In this document: piece after piece, positions 8,923-17,408 of the stretch | How the letters are laid out: the number at the start of each line of letters is the position of its first letter | How positions within the stretch are numbered: the stretch's first letter is position 1 | Source of the DNA: Oscillospiraceae bacterium | GTDB lineage: Bacteria; Bacillota; Clostridia; Oscillospirales; Oscillospiraceae | DNA length: 64,000 nucleotides | NCBI GenBank assembly: GCA_910575815.1 | Contig: CAJTFN010000001.1 | Coordinates: 62,001-126,000 of the forward strand | Direction: 5' to 3' | The notes under the pieces: generated by a model | What the model saw: only the letters and a program-made list of their open reading frames with translations | The model's database searches: none | Told to the model about the DNA's origin: nothing | Position numbers and translations under genes: made by a program

Positions 8923-9031
8923 TGGGAAAAACCATCTCCGCAGAGAATGTGCCGCCGACTTCTGCAGACGGGATTCCCTGCGGAAGAAACCGGCCAGCCC
9001 GGGAGAAGCGGAAGCCTTCGAGCCTTCCGAG

Positions 9032-9805
9032 TTATATCAGAGCACATTTCCCGCCGAGAAGGCTGGATATGGCGGCGGCGGTTTTCTTGACCTCCTGTGT
9101 CATAAAGTTTAGTTCTTCCCGCATTCGGTACTCGGGTCCGGCAATGCTGACCGCCGCCACCACGGCTCGGTCCATGCCGATGATCGGTGCGCCCACACAA
9201 ACCAAATCCGGCTCCACCTCGCCGTCGTCGATGGCGTATCCATACCGACGGGCCTCCGCCAGCTCTGCCCGTAGGCCCTCCTCAGAGGTCAGGGTCTTTT
9301 CGGTGAGCTTCGGCCATTCCACAATGGAGCGGCAATAGGCATCCACAAAGTTCTCGGACTTATGGGAGAGGATGATCTTTCCGCCGCTGGAAGCGTGGAG
9401 GGGAACGCGGATGCCAATTTTTGTGTTACAGACCACCGAGCGAAAGGTCTCCACTTTGTCCAGATAGAAAACCTCGTTATCCAACATGACGCTGAGATTG
9501 ATGGTCTCCTTCACCTTCGCGGACAGCTTCTCCAGTTCCGGCCGGGCAGTGCTTCGTATATCCGAATGGCTGAGAATCGTGCTGGACAGTAGCAAAAGGC
9601 GGGGACCTACCCGATAACTCTTTCTTATGGAATCCTGGGTCAGATAACCCCGTTCCAACAGCGTGGCGAGCTGCCGATGGACGGTGGTGGTGGGCAGTTG
9701 AAGCTCCGCCACCAGACTCTTTAAGGTCCATTCGGTCTGGTTATCCATGAAGCACTCCAGGATATCAAGAGCGCGGAGAATGCTGGACACCCGTTCTTTT
9801 GCCAT
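9032..9805 (-). CDS. IclR-family transcriptional regulator
   Basis: 257 aa, normal family length. The N-terminal winged helix-turn-helix is plain (SSILRALDILECFMD, then LQLPTTTVHRQLATLLERGYL), followed by the IclR effector domain with VPLHASSGGKIILS, YAIDDGEVEPDLVCVGAPI and a C-terminal AAVSIAGPEYRM. ATG at 9805 follows GAGGAGAGC. It is divergent from the symporter/aminotransferase/PFOR locus, and the 560-bp region between holds several palindromes of IclR-operator shape, so it most likely controls that locus. Effector unknown. Confidence 0.93.
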   Translation of the reverse strand: MAKERVSSILRALDILECFMDNQTEWTLKSLVAELQLPTTTVHRQLATLLERGYLTQDSIRKSYRVGPRLLLLSSTILSHSDIRSTARPELEKLSAKVKETINLSVMLDNEVFYLDKVETFRSVVCNTKIGIRVPLHASSGGKIILSHKSENFVDAYCRSIVEWPKLTEKTLTSEEGLRAELAEARRYGYAIDDGEVEPDLVCVGAPIIGMDRAVVAAVSIAGPEYRMREELNFMTQEVKKTAAAISSLLGGKCALI

Positions 9806-9984
9806 AATTCAGCTCTCCTCTTTGTGTGAATTTTACAGAAAAAAGATTTGCCTCTTGACATCTTTTGACATATAGTATAACATAAGATTCAAGAAAAAGA
9901 AACCGCGATTTTGAAGAAAAACCTAGGTTTTTCGGATGTCTCCCCTGGGGAGACATCCAAGTACGATTGATAGATGCTTCGTTT

Positions 9985-9999
9985 TTCCGCAAAACGGTA
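9985..9999. promoter_or_regulatory. Weak operator-like half-palindrome
   Basis: TTCCG-CAAAA-CGGTA, one mismatch from the palindrome seen three more times downstream. Its start is 20 bp from the next site, two helical turns. Confidence 0.4.
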
Positions 10000-10002
10000 A
10001 TT

Positions 10003-10021
10003 AATTCCGTACAGCGGAATT
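10003..10021. promoter_or_regulatory. Operator-like perfect palindrome 1
   Basis: AATTCCG-TACAG-CGGAATT, arms of 7 bp perfectly inverted with a 5-bp centre, the shape of IclR-family operators. Confidence 0.6.
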
Positions 10022-10062
10022 TTTGGGGGGCTAATTTATTTTTTGAGGAAAGCACGGAATGT

Positions 10063-10081
10063 ATTTCCATTGTACGGAAAT
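10063..10081. promoter_or_regulatory. Operator-like palindrome 2
   Basis: ATTTCCA-TTGTA-CGGAAAT, 7-bp arms with one mismatch. Preceded by ACGGAATGT, an extra inverted half-site. Confidence 0.55.
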
Positions 10082-10241
10082 TACTGGTTCAGAAGAAGGA
10101 ACTTACAGAGGGTTTCCGCAGACTCCTGGGGAAAGACACACGTGAATCGAAATCATGGGGAGAGGTTGCTTGCCCCGAAAACAGGTAGCCGCACATGCCC
10201 CGTGGGGAAGGGAGCATTTGAGAACGTATATACGGAATGTT

Positions 10242-10258
10242 TTTCCGTTATACGGAAA
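10242..10258. promoter_or_regulatory. Operator-like perfect palindrome 3
   Basis: TTTCCG-TTATA-CGGAAA, 6-bp arms perfectly inverted, again preceded by ACGGAATGT. About 105 bp before the symporter start. Confidence 0.6.
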
Positions 10259-10363
10259 CCGACGGTGTCCGAGGTGAAATTCAATGAATCAAAATGGGGG
10301 GAGGTTTGGGCAAACCATGCAACGGAGCGGCGGTTTCTGAAGAAAACAAAAGGAGGATAGCAG

Positions 10364-11817
10364 ATGTTCATTATTAATATCATGAATATCATGATTGATA
10401 TCATGATGGCGATTTCCAATTGGCTGTGGGGGTGGCCGCTGCTGATTCTGACAGTGGTCGTGGCCGTGGTACTTTCCATCAAGTATAAGTTTTCCAGTTC
10501 CGCATTTTTGGCCACGCGCTGAAAAACACGCTGGGTAAAATTTTTGACAAGGGCGACGGCCAGGGCAACATTTCTCCCTTCCAGGCTTGCTGCACGGCGC
10601 TGGCGTCCACGCTGGGCGTGGGCAACATCGCGGGCGTGTCTGTCGCCATCGCCACCGGCGGCCCCGGTGCCATTTTCTGGATGTGGGCTGTGGCTCTGAT
10701 GGGCCTCATTGTAAAATTCACGGAAATTTCCCTGGGCATGGCCTACCGGGAGCAGGACCCGGACACGGGCATTTGGCACGGCGGCTTCTACTGGACCGTG
10801 CGCAAGGGCATGGGGAAGCAGTGGACGTGGATCGGGGGTATCTGGGCGGTCATCCTGGGCTGCGCCATGGTGTTTGCCCCGGCGGTTCAGGCCAACTCCA
10901 TCGTGGGCGCCGTGAACTCCTACTTCAGCGTTCCTCCTATGATTATCGGCGTGATCATCGCCATCCTGCTGGCCCTGGTGCTGATGGGAGGCCTGAAGAG
11001 CATTTCCCGTTTTGCGGAAGTCGTGGTTCCCTTTATGGCGCTAGCCTATACCATTGTCGCGATCATCATTCTGGCCCTTAACATCGGCAAAATCCCTAGT
11101 GTGTTCGCCATGATTTTTCAGTACGCTTTCACTCCCGCGGCGGCCACCGGCGGCTTTGCCGGGTCCACCGTCATGCTGGCCGTCCGCTGGGGACTGGCCC
11201 GTGGTGTGTACTCCAACGAGGCCGGCACAGGTATGGCCCCTCTGGCCCACTCCTCCTCCAATGCCAACCACCCCGCCAAGCAGGGCCTTTGGGGCATCAC
11301 CGAGGTCTTCGTGGACACCATCGTTGTGTGCACGATGACGGGCCTTGTGGTGCTGTCCACCGGCGTTTGGAACTGTGGCGAGTCCGGCGCGGCGCTGACA
11401 TCTTTGGCCTTTGGCACCGCCCTGGGCAATCAGGCCATGGGCACCGTGTTTGTCTCCGTCATCATCGCTTTCTTTGGCTTTACCACCGCCCTGGTAAACA
11501 TTTACTACGGCGAGATTTGCCTGGACGCACTGAATCTCAAGGGGCTGACGATTCCCTACCGCATCTTGGGCTGCGCGTTTGCCATCATCGGTTCTGTGGG
11601 CGCGCTGAGCGTGCTGTGGAATCTGTTTGACTTCTTCTTCGGCGTGTGCACGGTGTGTAACCTGTTCCTGTGCATCGCCATGCGCAAGCAGGTAATGGCC
11701 ATTATCAATGATTATCGGGCCCGGCTGAAATCCGGAAAGTGGGAATCCAGCAACGAGGAGTCCGTCCGGCTGATTCCGGAACTGGAACATAAGTACAAGG
11801 AAGCCGAAAAGCAGTAA
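10364..11817 (+). pseudogene. Alanine/glycine:cation symporter (AGCS family) with a frameshift
   Basis: Sodium- or proton-coupled amino acid carrier. The start (ATG 10364, AGGAGG 7 nt before) opens MFIINIMNIMIDIMMAISNW, then LWGWPLLILTVVV, the usual first span. After codon 43 the frame breaks at a run of four Ts (10490-10493). The next frame continues at once with FQFRIFGHALKNTLGKIFD, VGNIAGVSVAIATGGPGA, EAGTGMAPLAHSS and VDTIVVCTMTGLVVL, all AGCS hallmarks, to the stop at 11817. One missing T (five to four) restores a full protein of about 484 aa. Either a recent pseudogene or a sequencing error. It lies next to the aminotransferase and PFOR genes, suggesting alanine or a similar substrate. 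Confidence 0.85.
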
Positions 11818-12000
11818 GCGCCTGTTTGGTATCTCGAAGTGTGTCGGGTGGCGAGAGATTTTGCTGCTAGACAACGCAAATTTTCGCAGAGATCCTTGAC
11901 GGATTTCAAGAAAATTTAACGCAACAGGGCGGCAAAAGATCTGCCAGCCGGCGCGCTGAAAGATGGCCCAATAGGCTCTAAGAAGAAACCCGGTAAAAAA

Positions 12001-12032
12001 GCAGGCGTTCCCGCCCCGGCGGGAGCGCCTGC
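12001..12032 (-). terminator. Terminator-like hairpin upstream of the aminotransferase
   Basis: 14-bp stem with one G-T wobble (12001-12014 with 12019-12032) and a 4-nt loop. The plus-strand flank has no T tract, but on the minus strand the stem is followed by TTTTTT. It would therefore stop antisense transcription, or simply fold in the 5' leader of the aminotransferase mRNA. The rest of the 243-bp gap shows no gene. Confidence 0.5.
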
Positions 12033-12060
12033 GCAAAAATAAAATGGAGGTATATGGATT

Positions 12061-13239
12061 ATGGAAAACGTACTGCGTATTTCTAAGCGAGCCGAACAAT
12101 ATCCGGCGTCTGGGATCCGCAAGATGTTTGATCTGGCCGCCCAATATCCCGACGCCATCAAGCTGACGGTGGGCGAGCCCAATTTTGACACCCCGGAATA
12201 CATCAAGGAGGCCGCGAAGAAGGCCATCGATGCGGGCCGCACCCACTACGCACCCAACTCCGGCACGGACGAGCTCCGTCAGGCCGTGGCTCGGAAGTAC
12301 CAGCCAATTTGGGACGGGTACACCAAGAACCACGTCATCATCACCGTGGGTGCCATGGAGGGACTGATGCTATCCATGCTGGCGCTGCTGAACGAGGGGG
12401 ATGAGATTCTGGTTCCAGACCCCTGCTTCCCCAATTACTACGGGCAGGCATGCATCGCCGGAGCCAAGGCGGTTCCGGTGCCCACCTATGAGAAATACGA
12501 ATACCGTCTCCAGGCGGAAGACGTGGAAAAGGCCATCACGCCCCGCACGAAGGCCATCCTGCTGAATTCCCCCTGCAACCCCACCGGCGCGGTTTTGACC
12601 AAAGAGGACGTTCTGGCCATCGCGGAGCTTGTGAAAAAGTATGACTTGTGGGTGCTTTCCGACGAGCCCTACGACAGCATTATCTACGATGGAGTCAAGC
12701 CCTTCAGCATTGCGGAGGTCCCCGAGGTCCGGGGCCGGACGCTGATTTTCAACAGCTTCTCCAAGGCCTACGCCATGACCGGTTGGCGGGTGGGCTACCT
12801 GCTGGCTCCCGATCCGGGCTATATCAAAAAGATGGCGCAGCTGCAAGAGGGTATCGCCTCCTGCGTCGCCACCTTCATCCAGGACGCCGCCGTTGTGGCC
12901 ATGTCCAGCACGGAGTGCGTGTCCGGCATGGTGGAGGATTACACCCGCCGCCGGGATATCCTGATTGACGGCATCAACGCGATTCCGGGATTTTCCTGCA
13001 AAAAGTCTGCGGGCAGCTTTTACGCCTTTGTCAACATTAAGGCCTTCGGGAAAACCTCCCAAGAGTTTGCGGAGGAGCTTTTGACCAACGCCGGTGTTGT
13101 TACGGTGCCGGGCTCCGCTTTCGGCGACATGGGAGAGGGATATCTCCGCCTGGTATTCGCCAACTCCGACGAAAACCTTCAAGAGGCGGTGCGGCGCATA
13201 GGAAGTTACATTGCAAAAGCATATCCTGATATGCGCTGA
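12061..13239 (+). CDS. PLP-dependent class I/II aminotransferase
   Basis: 392-aa fold-type I aminotransferase resembling aspartate/aromatic/alanine transaminases. Visible features: substrate-loop LTVGEPNFDTPEYIKEA, NSPCNPTGAVLTKED (the NPTG turn), SDEPYDSIIYDG (PLP-binding Asp and Tyr), and FNSFSKAYAMTGWRVGYL with the Schiff-base Lys near residue 235; the C-terminal Arg lies in GYLRLVF. ATG at 12061 follows GGAGG by 11 nt. Located between the AGCS carrier and NifJ, it probably moves the amino group of the imported amino acid to a 2-oxo acid. The exact donor cannot be told from sequence. Confidence 0.9.
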   Translation: MENVLRISKRAEQYPASGIRKMFDLAAQYPDAIKLTVGEPNFDTPEYIKEAAKKAIDAGRTHYAPNSGTDELRQAVARKYQPIWDGYTKNHVIITVGAMEGLMLSMLALLNEGDEILVPDPCFPNYYGQACIAGAKAVPVPTYEKYEYRLQAEDVEKAITPRTKAILLNSPCNPTGAVLTKEDVLAIAELVKKYDLWVLSDEPYDSIIYDGVKPFSIAEVPEVRGRTLIFNSFSKAYAMTGWRVGYLLAPDPGYIKKMAQLQEGIASCVATFIQDAAVVAMSSTECVSGMVEDYTRRRDILIDGINAIPGFSCKKSAGSFYAFVNIKAFGKTSQEFAEELLTNAGVVTVPGSAFGDMGEGYLRLVFANSDENLQEAVRRIGSYIAKAYPDMR

Positions 13240-13298
13240 GAGGCTCTACCCCCAGTACCGTTTCCGCAAAGCAACACGAAAGAAGGAGAACTGACAAC

Positions 13299-16200
13299 AT
13301 GCCTCAAAAAAAATATGCCGTCATGGATGGCAATACGGCCGCAGCCTATGCATCCTATGCCTTTACAGAAGTAGCTTCCATTTTCCCCATTACTCCTTCC
13401 TCCACCATGGCGGAAAAAGTGGATGAGTGGGCGGCTAAGGGAAAGAAAAATGTGTTTGGAAACCCGGTAGAGGTCATCGAGATGCAATCCGAGGCGGGAG
13501 CGGCGGGTACCTGCCACGGCTCCCTCCAGGCCGGAGCCCTGACGACCACTTATACTGCGTCCCAGGGCCTGTTGCTGATGATTCCGCCCATGTACAAGAT
13601 CGGCGGGGAATTTCTGCCGGCGGTATTCCATGTTTCCTGCCGTACCGTCAGCGCCCACGCGTTGTCTATTTTCGGTGACCACTCCGATGCCATGACATGC
13701 CGGATGACCGGCTTTGGCATGCTGATGTCCTCCTCTCCACAGGAGGCTATGGACCTGGGGGCGGTTGCACACCTTTCCGCCATCGGGGGGCGTTACGCAT
13801 TTATGCACTGCTTTGACGGCTTCCGCACCTCTCATGAAATGCAGCGCATTGAGATTCTGGACTACGACGATCTGGAAAAACTGATTGACAAGGAGCAGCT
13901 TTACGCTTTCCGAAAGAATGGCATGAATCCTGAGCACCCCAGTACCCGGGGGACCACGGTGAACCCGGATGTCTTCTTCCAGTGCCGGGAGGGAGCCAAC
14001 GAGAAAATCGCCTCCATTCCGGGCGTGGTCCAGCACTATATGGATGAGATCAACCGGCTCACTGGGCGGGACTACCGGCTTTTCAACTATTACGGCGCCC
14101 CGGACGCGGAGGATGTCATCGTCATCATGTGCTCCGCCGCGGAGGCGGTGAAGGAAACCGTGGACCATCTGAACGCACAAGGGCGGAAAGTCGGCGTGGT
14201 TCAGGTCCATCTGTACCGGCCCTTCTCCATCCGCCACTTTGTGGAGGCCGTGCCGGCCACCTGCAAGCGGATCGCCGTCCTGGACAGGACCAAGGAATCC
14301 GGCAGCGTGGGCGAGCCGCTGTTCCTCGACGTTCAGAGCGCCCTCCAGCAGGCGGGCCGCTCCGATATCGCGGTGGTGGGGGGACGCTATGGACTGGCCT
14401 CCAAGGATACCACCCCCGGGCAAATCGTAGCTGTGTACGACAATCTCCGCCAGGAGCATCCGAAGAACAGTTTTACCATCGGAATCGAGGACGACGTGAC
14501 TTTCACTTCCCTTCCTTATCAGGAACTAAAACTGGACTATCCGGGTCAGACCGCCTGTAAGATCTGGGGTCTGGGTGGGGACGGCACCGTAGGCGCCAAC
14601 AAAAACGCCATCACCACCATCGGTCTCGTGGCGGACAAGTACGCACAGGCCTATTTTTCCTATGACTCCATGAAGTCCGGCGGACTGACTCAGAGCCATC
14701 TCCGCTTTGGAGAGGAGCCGATCCGCTCCACCTATCTGGTGTCCGACGCGGATTTTGTGGGGGTCCATGCGCCTACCTATGTAGAGAAGTACGACACCGG
14801 AGCCGACCTGAAGGAAGGCGGTGTCTATTTATTGAATTGCCCCTGGTCTCCCGAGGAGCTAGAAACCCGGCTGCCCGCCAAATTGAAGCGGGACCTCAGC
14901 TCCAAACACGCCAGGCTTTTCACGATCAATGCCACGAAGATTGCCCGGGAGCTTGGGCTGGGCAACCGAATCAATACCATCCTCCAGGCGGCTTTTTTCC
15001 AGCTGACCCATATCATCCCCATTGACATGGCGGTGGAGGAGATGAAACGCGGAAATTATAACAGCTATTTCAAAAAGGGCGGCCAGGAGATCGTGGACCT
15101 GAACAACCGGGCCGTGGACGCGGGATTGACCGGCATGACGGAAATTCCGGTTCCGGCGTCTTGGGCCGGCGCCCAAGACGCTCCTGAGGGTGTCCAGGCC
15201 GGCACGGCCTTCGTCAAGGAAATCGTGGTGCCTATGGACCGCCAGCAGGGGGACAAGTTGCCCGTCTCCGTATTCAAGAAGCATAACTGCCTGGATGGCA
15301 CCTGGGAAAACGGGACCACCGCTTACAGCAAACGGGGGGTGGCTGTCACGGTTCCCAAGTGGAATCCGGAAGTCTGCGCCCAATGCAACCGTTGCGCCAT
15401 GGCCTGCCCCCACGCCGCCATCCGTCCGGTCCTCTTGAACCAGGAGGAACGGGCCCTTGCCCCGGAGAGCTTTCGGACCGTGCCCGCCAAGGGGCTGGGC
15501 AAAGAGGTTCCCCAATATTTCTTCCGCATTCAGGTGTCCCCCTATGACTGCTTGGGCTGCGGCGTCTGCCTCACCGCCTGCCCGGTTCAGGGCGCGTTGG
15601 AGATGGCACCCTTTGAGTCCCAGAAGGACCAGCAGGCCAATTTTGACGCCTATGCCATAAATGAGGACCTGCTGAAACCCGAGGTCATCAGTGGGAAGAG
15701 CGTAAAGGCCGCCCAGTTTGCCAAGCCCTATTTCCAGTTCTCCGCGGCCTGCGCGGGCTGTGCCGAGACGACTTACATCAAGCTGGTCACCCAGCTTTTC
15801 GGAAGCCGGATGTATGTGGCCAACGCCTCCGGCTGTTCCTCCGCTTACGGCGGAGCCATGCCCATGACGCCATACTCCTGCGATAAGCGGGGCTTCGGGC
15901 CCAGCTGGGAGCAGTCTCTGTTTGAAGACAACGCCGAGTTTGCCTATGGCTTCCTGCGGGCCCATGAGGCGGTCCACGGAGAGGTGATGAACCGTCTGCG
16001 GTCTCTGCAAGAGAAGGGCATTGCTCCGGAAGCGGTTTCTGCCTATCTGGAAAAATGGGCGGATGCCTCCGCCACCCGCCGGGTCAGCGACAATCTGCTT
16101 GCGGCTCTTGAGGACGCCGGGGAAGATGAGGACTGCGCTTTCATCCTCCAGAATCGGGAATTTTTGACAAAGAAGTCCGTGTGGGCCTTTGGAGGCGACG

Positions 16201-16823
16201 GCTGGGCCTATGATATCGGCTTTGGCGGCATTGACCATGTGCTGGCCCAGAACCAGGATATCAATATGCTGGTCATGGACACGGAGGTGTATTCCAATAC
16301 CGGAGGCCAGTCCTCCAAGGCGACACCCGCCGCCGCCGTGGCGAAGTTTGCCGCCGGAGGTAAGGAGGTCAAGAAAAAGGACCTAGGGGCCATTGCCATG
16401 AGTTATGGGTATATCTACGTTGCCCAGGTGGCTATGGGCTACGATCAGGCCCAGACGCTGAAAGCGATTCGGGAGGCGGAAGCGTATCCCGGCCCCGCCA
16501 TTGTCATCGCGTACTGTCCTTGCCTGGAGCATGGAATCAAGTCCGGGATGAGTTGCACGCAGACGGAAATGAAACGGGCGGTGGAATGCGGCTACTGGCA
16601 CCTGTACCGCTATGACCCCCGCCGCATCGCCGAAGGGAAGAATCCCTTCCAGCTGGATTCCCCTGCGCCGGACACGGAGAAGCTGATGGACTATTTAAAG
16701 GGAGAGAACCGTTATGCCTCCCTGCGGATCAACTTCCCGGAGCGGGCGGAGCGCCTGTATGAAAAGACGATGCGGGACGCGAAAGAGCGCTATGAAAAGT
16801 ACCGCAAGCTTGCGGAGAATTGA
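13299..16823 (+). CDS. nifJ: Pyruvate:ferredoxin (flavodoxin) oxidoreductase
   Basis: Single-chain PFOR, 1174 aa, full length. It oxidises pyruvate with CoA to acetyl-CoA and CO2, passing electrons to ferredoxin or flavodoxin. Domains I-II start YAVMDGNTAAAYASYAFTE and ITPSSTMAEKVDEW. Two [4Fe-4S] ferredoxin motifs follow, CAQCNRCAMACPHAAI (Cys near residue 692) and CLGCGVCLTACP (near 750). The proximal cluster Cys pair is in ACAGCAETTY (near 817-820). The TPP domain shows FGGDGWAYDIGFGG and NTGGQSSKATP. ATG at 13299 follows GAAGGAG. It lies 59 bp after the aminotransferase, same strand. As the key enzyme of fermentation, it links imported amino acid carbon to acetyl-CoA, with reduced ferredoxin as by-product. 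Confidence 0.97.
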   Translation: MPQKKYAVMDGNTAAAYASYAFTEVASIFPITPSSTMAEKVDEWAAKGKKNVFGNPVEVIEMQSEAGAAGTCHGSLQAGALTTTYTASQGLLLMIPPMYKIGGEFLPAVFHVSCRTVSAHALSIFGDHSDAMTCRMTGFGMLMSSSPQEAMDLGAVAHLSAIGGRYAFMHCFDGFRTSHEMQRIEILDYDDLEKLIDKEQLYAFRKNGMNPEHPSTRGTTVNPDVFFQCREGANEKIASIPGVVQHYMDEINRLTGRDYRLFNYYGAPDAEDVIVIMCSAAEAVKETVDHLNAQGRKVGVVQVHLYRPFSIRHFVEAVPATCKRIAVLDRTKESGSVGEPLFLDVQSALQQAGRSDIAVVGGRYGLASKDTTPGQIVAVYDNLRQEHPKNSFTIGIEDDVTFTSLPYQELKLDYPGQTACKIWGLGGDGTVGANKNAITTIGLVADKYAQAYFSYDSMKSGGLTQSHLRFGEEPIRSTYLVSDADFVGVHAPTYVEKYDTGADLKEGGVYLLNCPWSPEELETRLPAKLKRDLSSKHARLFTINATKIARELGLGNRINTILQAAFFQLTHIIPIDMAVEEMKRGNYNSYFKKGGQEIVDLNNRAVDAGLTGMTEIPVPASWAGAQDAPEGVQAGTAFVKEIVVPMDRQQGDKLPVSVFKKHNCLDGTWENGTTAYSKRGVAVTVPKWNPEVCAQCNRCAMACPHAAIRPVLLNQEERALAPESFRTVPAKGLGKEVPQYFFRIQVSPYDCLGCGVCLTACPVQGALEMAPFESQKDQQANFDAYAINEDLLKPEVISGKSVKAAQFAKPYFQFSAACAGCAETTYIKLVTQLFGSRMYVANASGCSSAYGGAMPMTPYSCDKRGFGPSWEQSLFEDNAEFAYGFLRAHEAVHGEVMNRLRSLQEKGIAPEAVSAYLEKWADASATRRVSDNLLAALEDAGEDEDCAFILQNREFLTKKSVWAFGGDGWAYDIGFGGIDHVLAQNQDINMLVMDTEVYSNTGGQSSKATPAAAVAKFAAGGKEVKKKDLGAIAMSYGYIYVAQVAMGYDQAQTLKAIREAEAYPGPAIVIAYCPCLEHGIKSGMSCTQTEMKRAVECGYWHLYRYDPRRIAEGKNPFQLDSPAPDTEKLMDYLKGENRYASLRINFPERAERLYEKTMRDAKERYEKYRKLAEN

Positions 16824-16891
16824 CCTGCTCTTTTGACCTGCCGTGGGAACCACGGGGCAAAAGGACGCAAAAGGACAAAAAATTCATACGA

Positions 16892-17315
16892 ATGGAACAA
16901 AACGAGTTCAAGAAAATTCTTCCCCACCGGGACCCATACTTCTGGTGACCACGGTGGAAGCCCTGGTCCCGGTAGAATCCATTACCAGAACCTTTTACGT
17001 GGATCCCTCCCGGGAGATTTTCAGGGCCATTTTTCGGAAGAGTCTGTGCGGCCCGGTGTATACTTCGTGGAATGTATGGCCCAGGCGGCGGATATTCTGC
17101 TCCTTTCCACGGAGCGTTACGCCGGGAAGATTCCGCACTTTCTGGGCATTGACAATGTCCGCTTCCGGCAGAAGATTCTCCCCGGCGATACCATTCAAAT
17201 CAAGGCGGCGCTGCCTTCCGAGCGGAAGGAAAAAGCGATTGTAGCCTGTTCCGCAGAAATCTACAACCGCAGCGAGGTGGCGGCCACAGGGAATGTGACC
17301 CTAGCCATGTGCTGA
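16892..17315 (+). pseudogene. FabZ-like hotdog dehydratase with two frameshifts
   Basis: Beta-hydroxyacyl-ACP dehydratase family. Three frames in turn give one protein: MEQNEFKKILPHRDP; then ILLVTTVEALVPVESIT, then FYVDPSREIFR; then GHFSEESVRPGVYFVECMAQ (catalytic His and Glu of the HFP-PG-E-AQ motif), FLGIDNVRFRQKILPGD, ending at 17315. The breaks fall at CCC (16933-16935) and GGG (17024-17026). In each case one more base (CCCC, GGGG) would restore the frame. It follows nifJ by 68 bp. Intact, it would be about 141 aa, normal for FabZ. Pseudogene or uncorrected sequencing error. Confidence 0.82.
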
Positions 17316-17364
17316 GCTGGACCAAAATAGTATTGGAGGAATGAGATTTATGAATTCATAACCG

Positions 17365-17386
17365 GGAAAAAGACCGTCCCGACGGC
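17365..17386 (-). terminator. Terminator for the cyclase-murT-gatD operon
   Basis: On the minus strand CCGTC-GG-GACGG is followed by TCTTTTT, 25-40 bp after the gatD stop. The same gap holds a plus-strand GGAGGA followed by a 6-codon ORF (17344-17361 region), which looks like a leftover start rather than a gene. Confidence 0.65.
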
Positions 17387-17408
17387 GCGCGGCTGGGAAT
17401 ACAGGTTC

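Larger units (their letters stand above)
8447..9031. other. Intergenic debris between recombinase remnant and IclR gene
   Basis: No intact gene. It starts with the palindrome GGATAATTTTATCC (8452-8465) at the edge of the truncated recombinase. A minus-strand stretch at about 8450-8545 can be read as a hydrophobic peptide (VGSLLLATIDILMVAKGFAF) without a start. The words ATAAAGGATGCA occur twice (about 8785 and 8848). The right half holds a terminator hairpin at 8889-8914. Confidence 0.5.
9806..10363. promoter_or_regulatory. Long divergent regulatory region between IclR and the symporter
   Basis: 558 bp without a supportable gene. The IclR side has a likely minus-strand promoter (TTTCTT, 17-nt spacer, TATACT, around 9870-9900). 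The plus side has four palindromic sites of the form TTCCG-N5-CGGAA between 9985 and 10258 (listed separately). Two of them sit in partially repeated surroundings (ACGGAATGTnTTTCC; GAATC-AAAT-GGGG-GAGG), suggesting an old tandem duplication. The symporter start is preceded by AGGAGG at 10351-10356. Confidence 0.65.

Noticed and set aside
9967-10360. Small plus-strand ORFs (73 and 105 codons) in the IclR-symporter gap
   Set aside because: No ribosome-binding site, no domain, and they contain the palindromic operator sites; better explained as regulatory DNA.
11041-12333. 430-codon minus frame over the symporter and aminotransferase
   Set aside because: Shadow frame of two recognisable plus-strand genes; no domain and no start signal.
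17344-17361. 6-codon ORF with good Shine-Dalgarno after the FabZ-like gene
   Set aside because: Too short to support as a gene and the sequence runs straight into the opposite operon's terminator; probably a truncated gene start.
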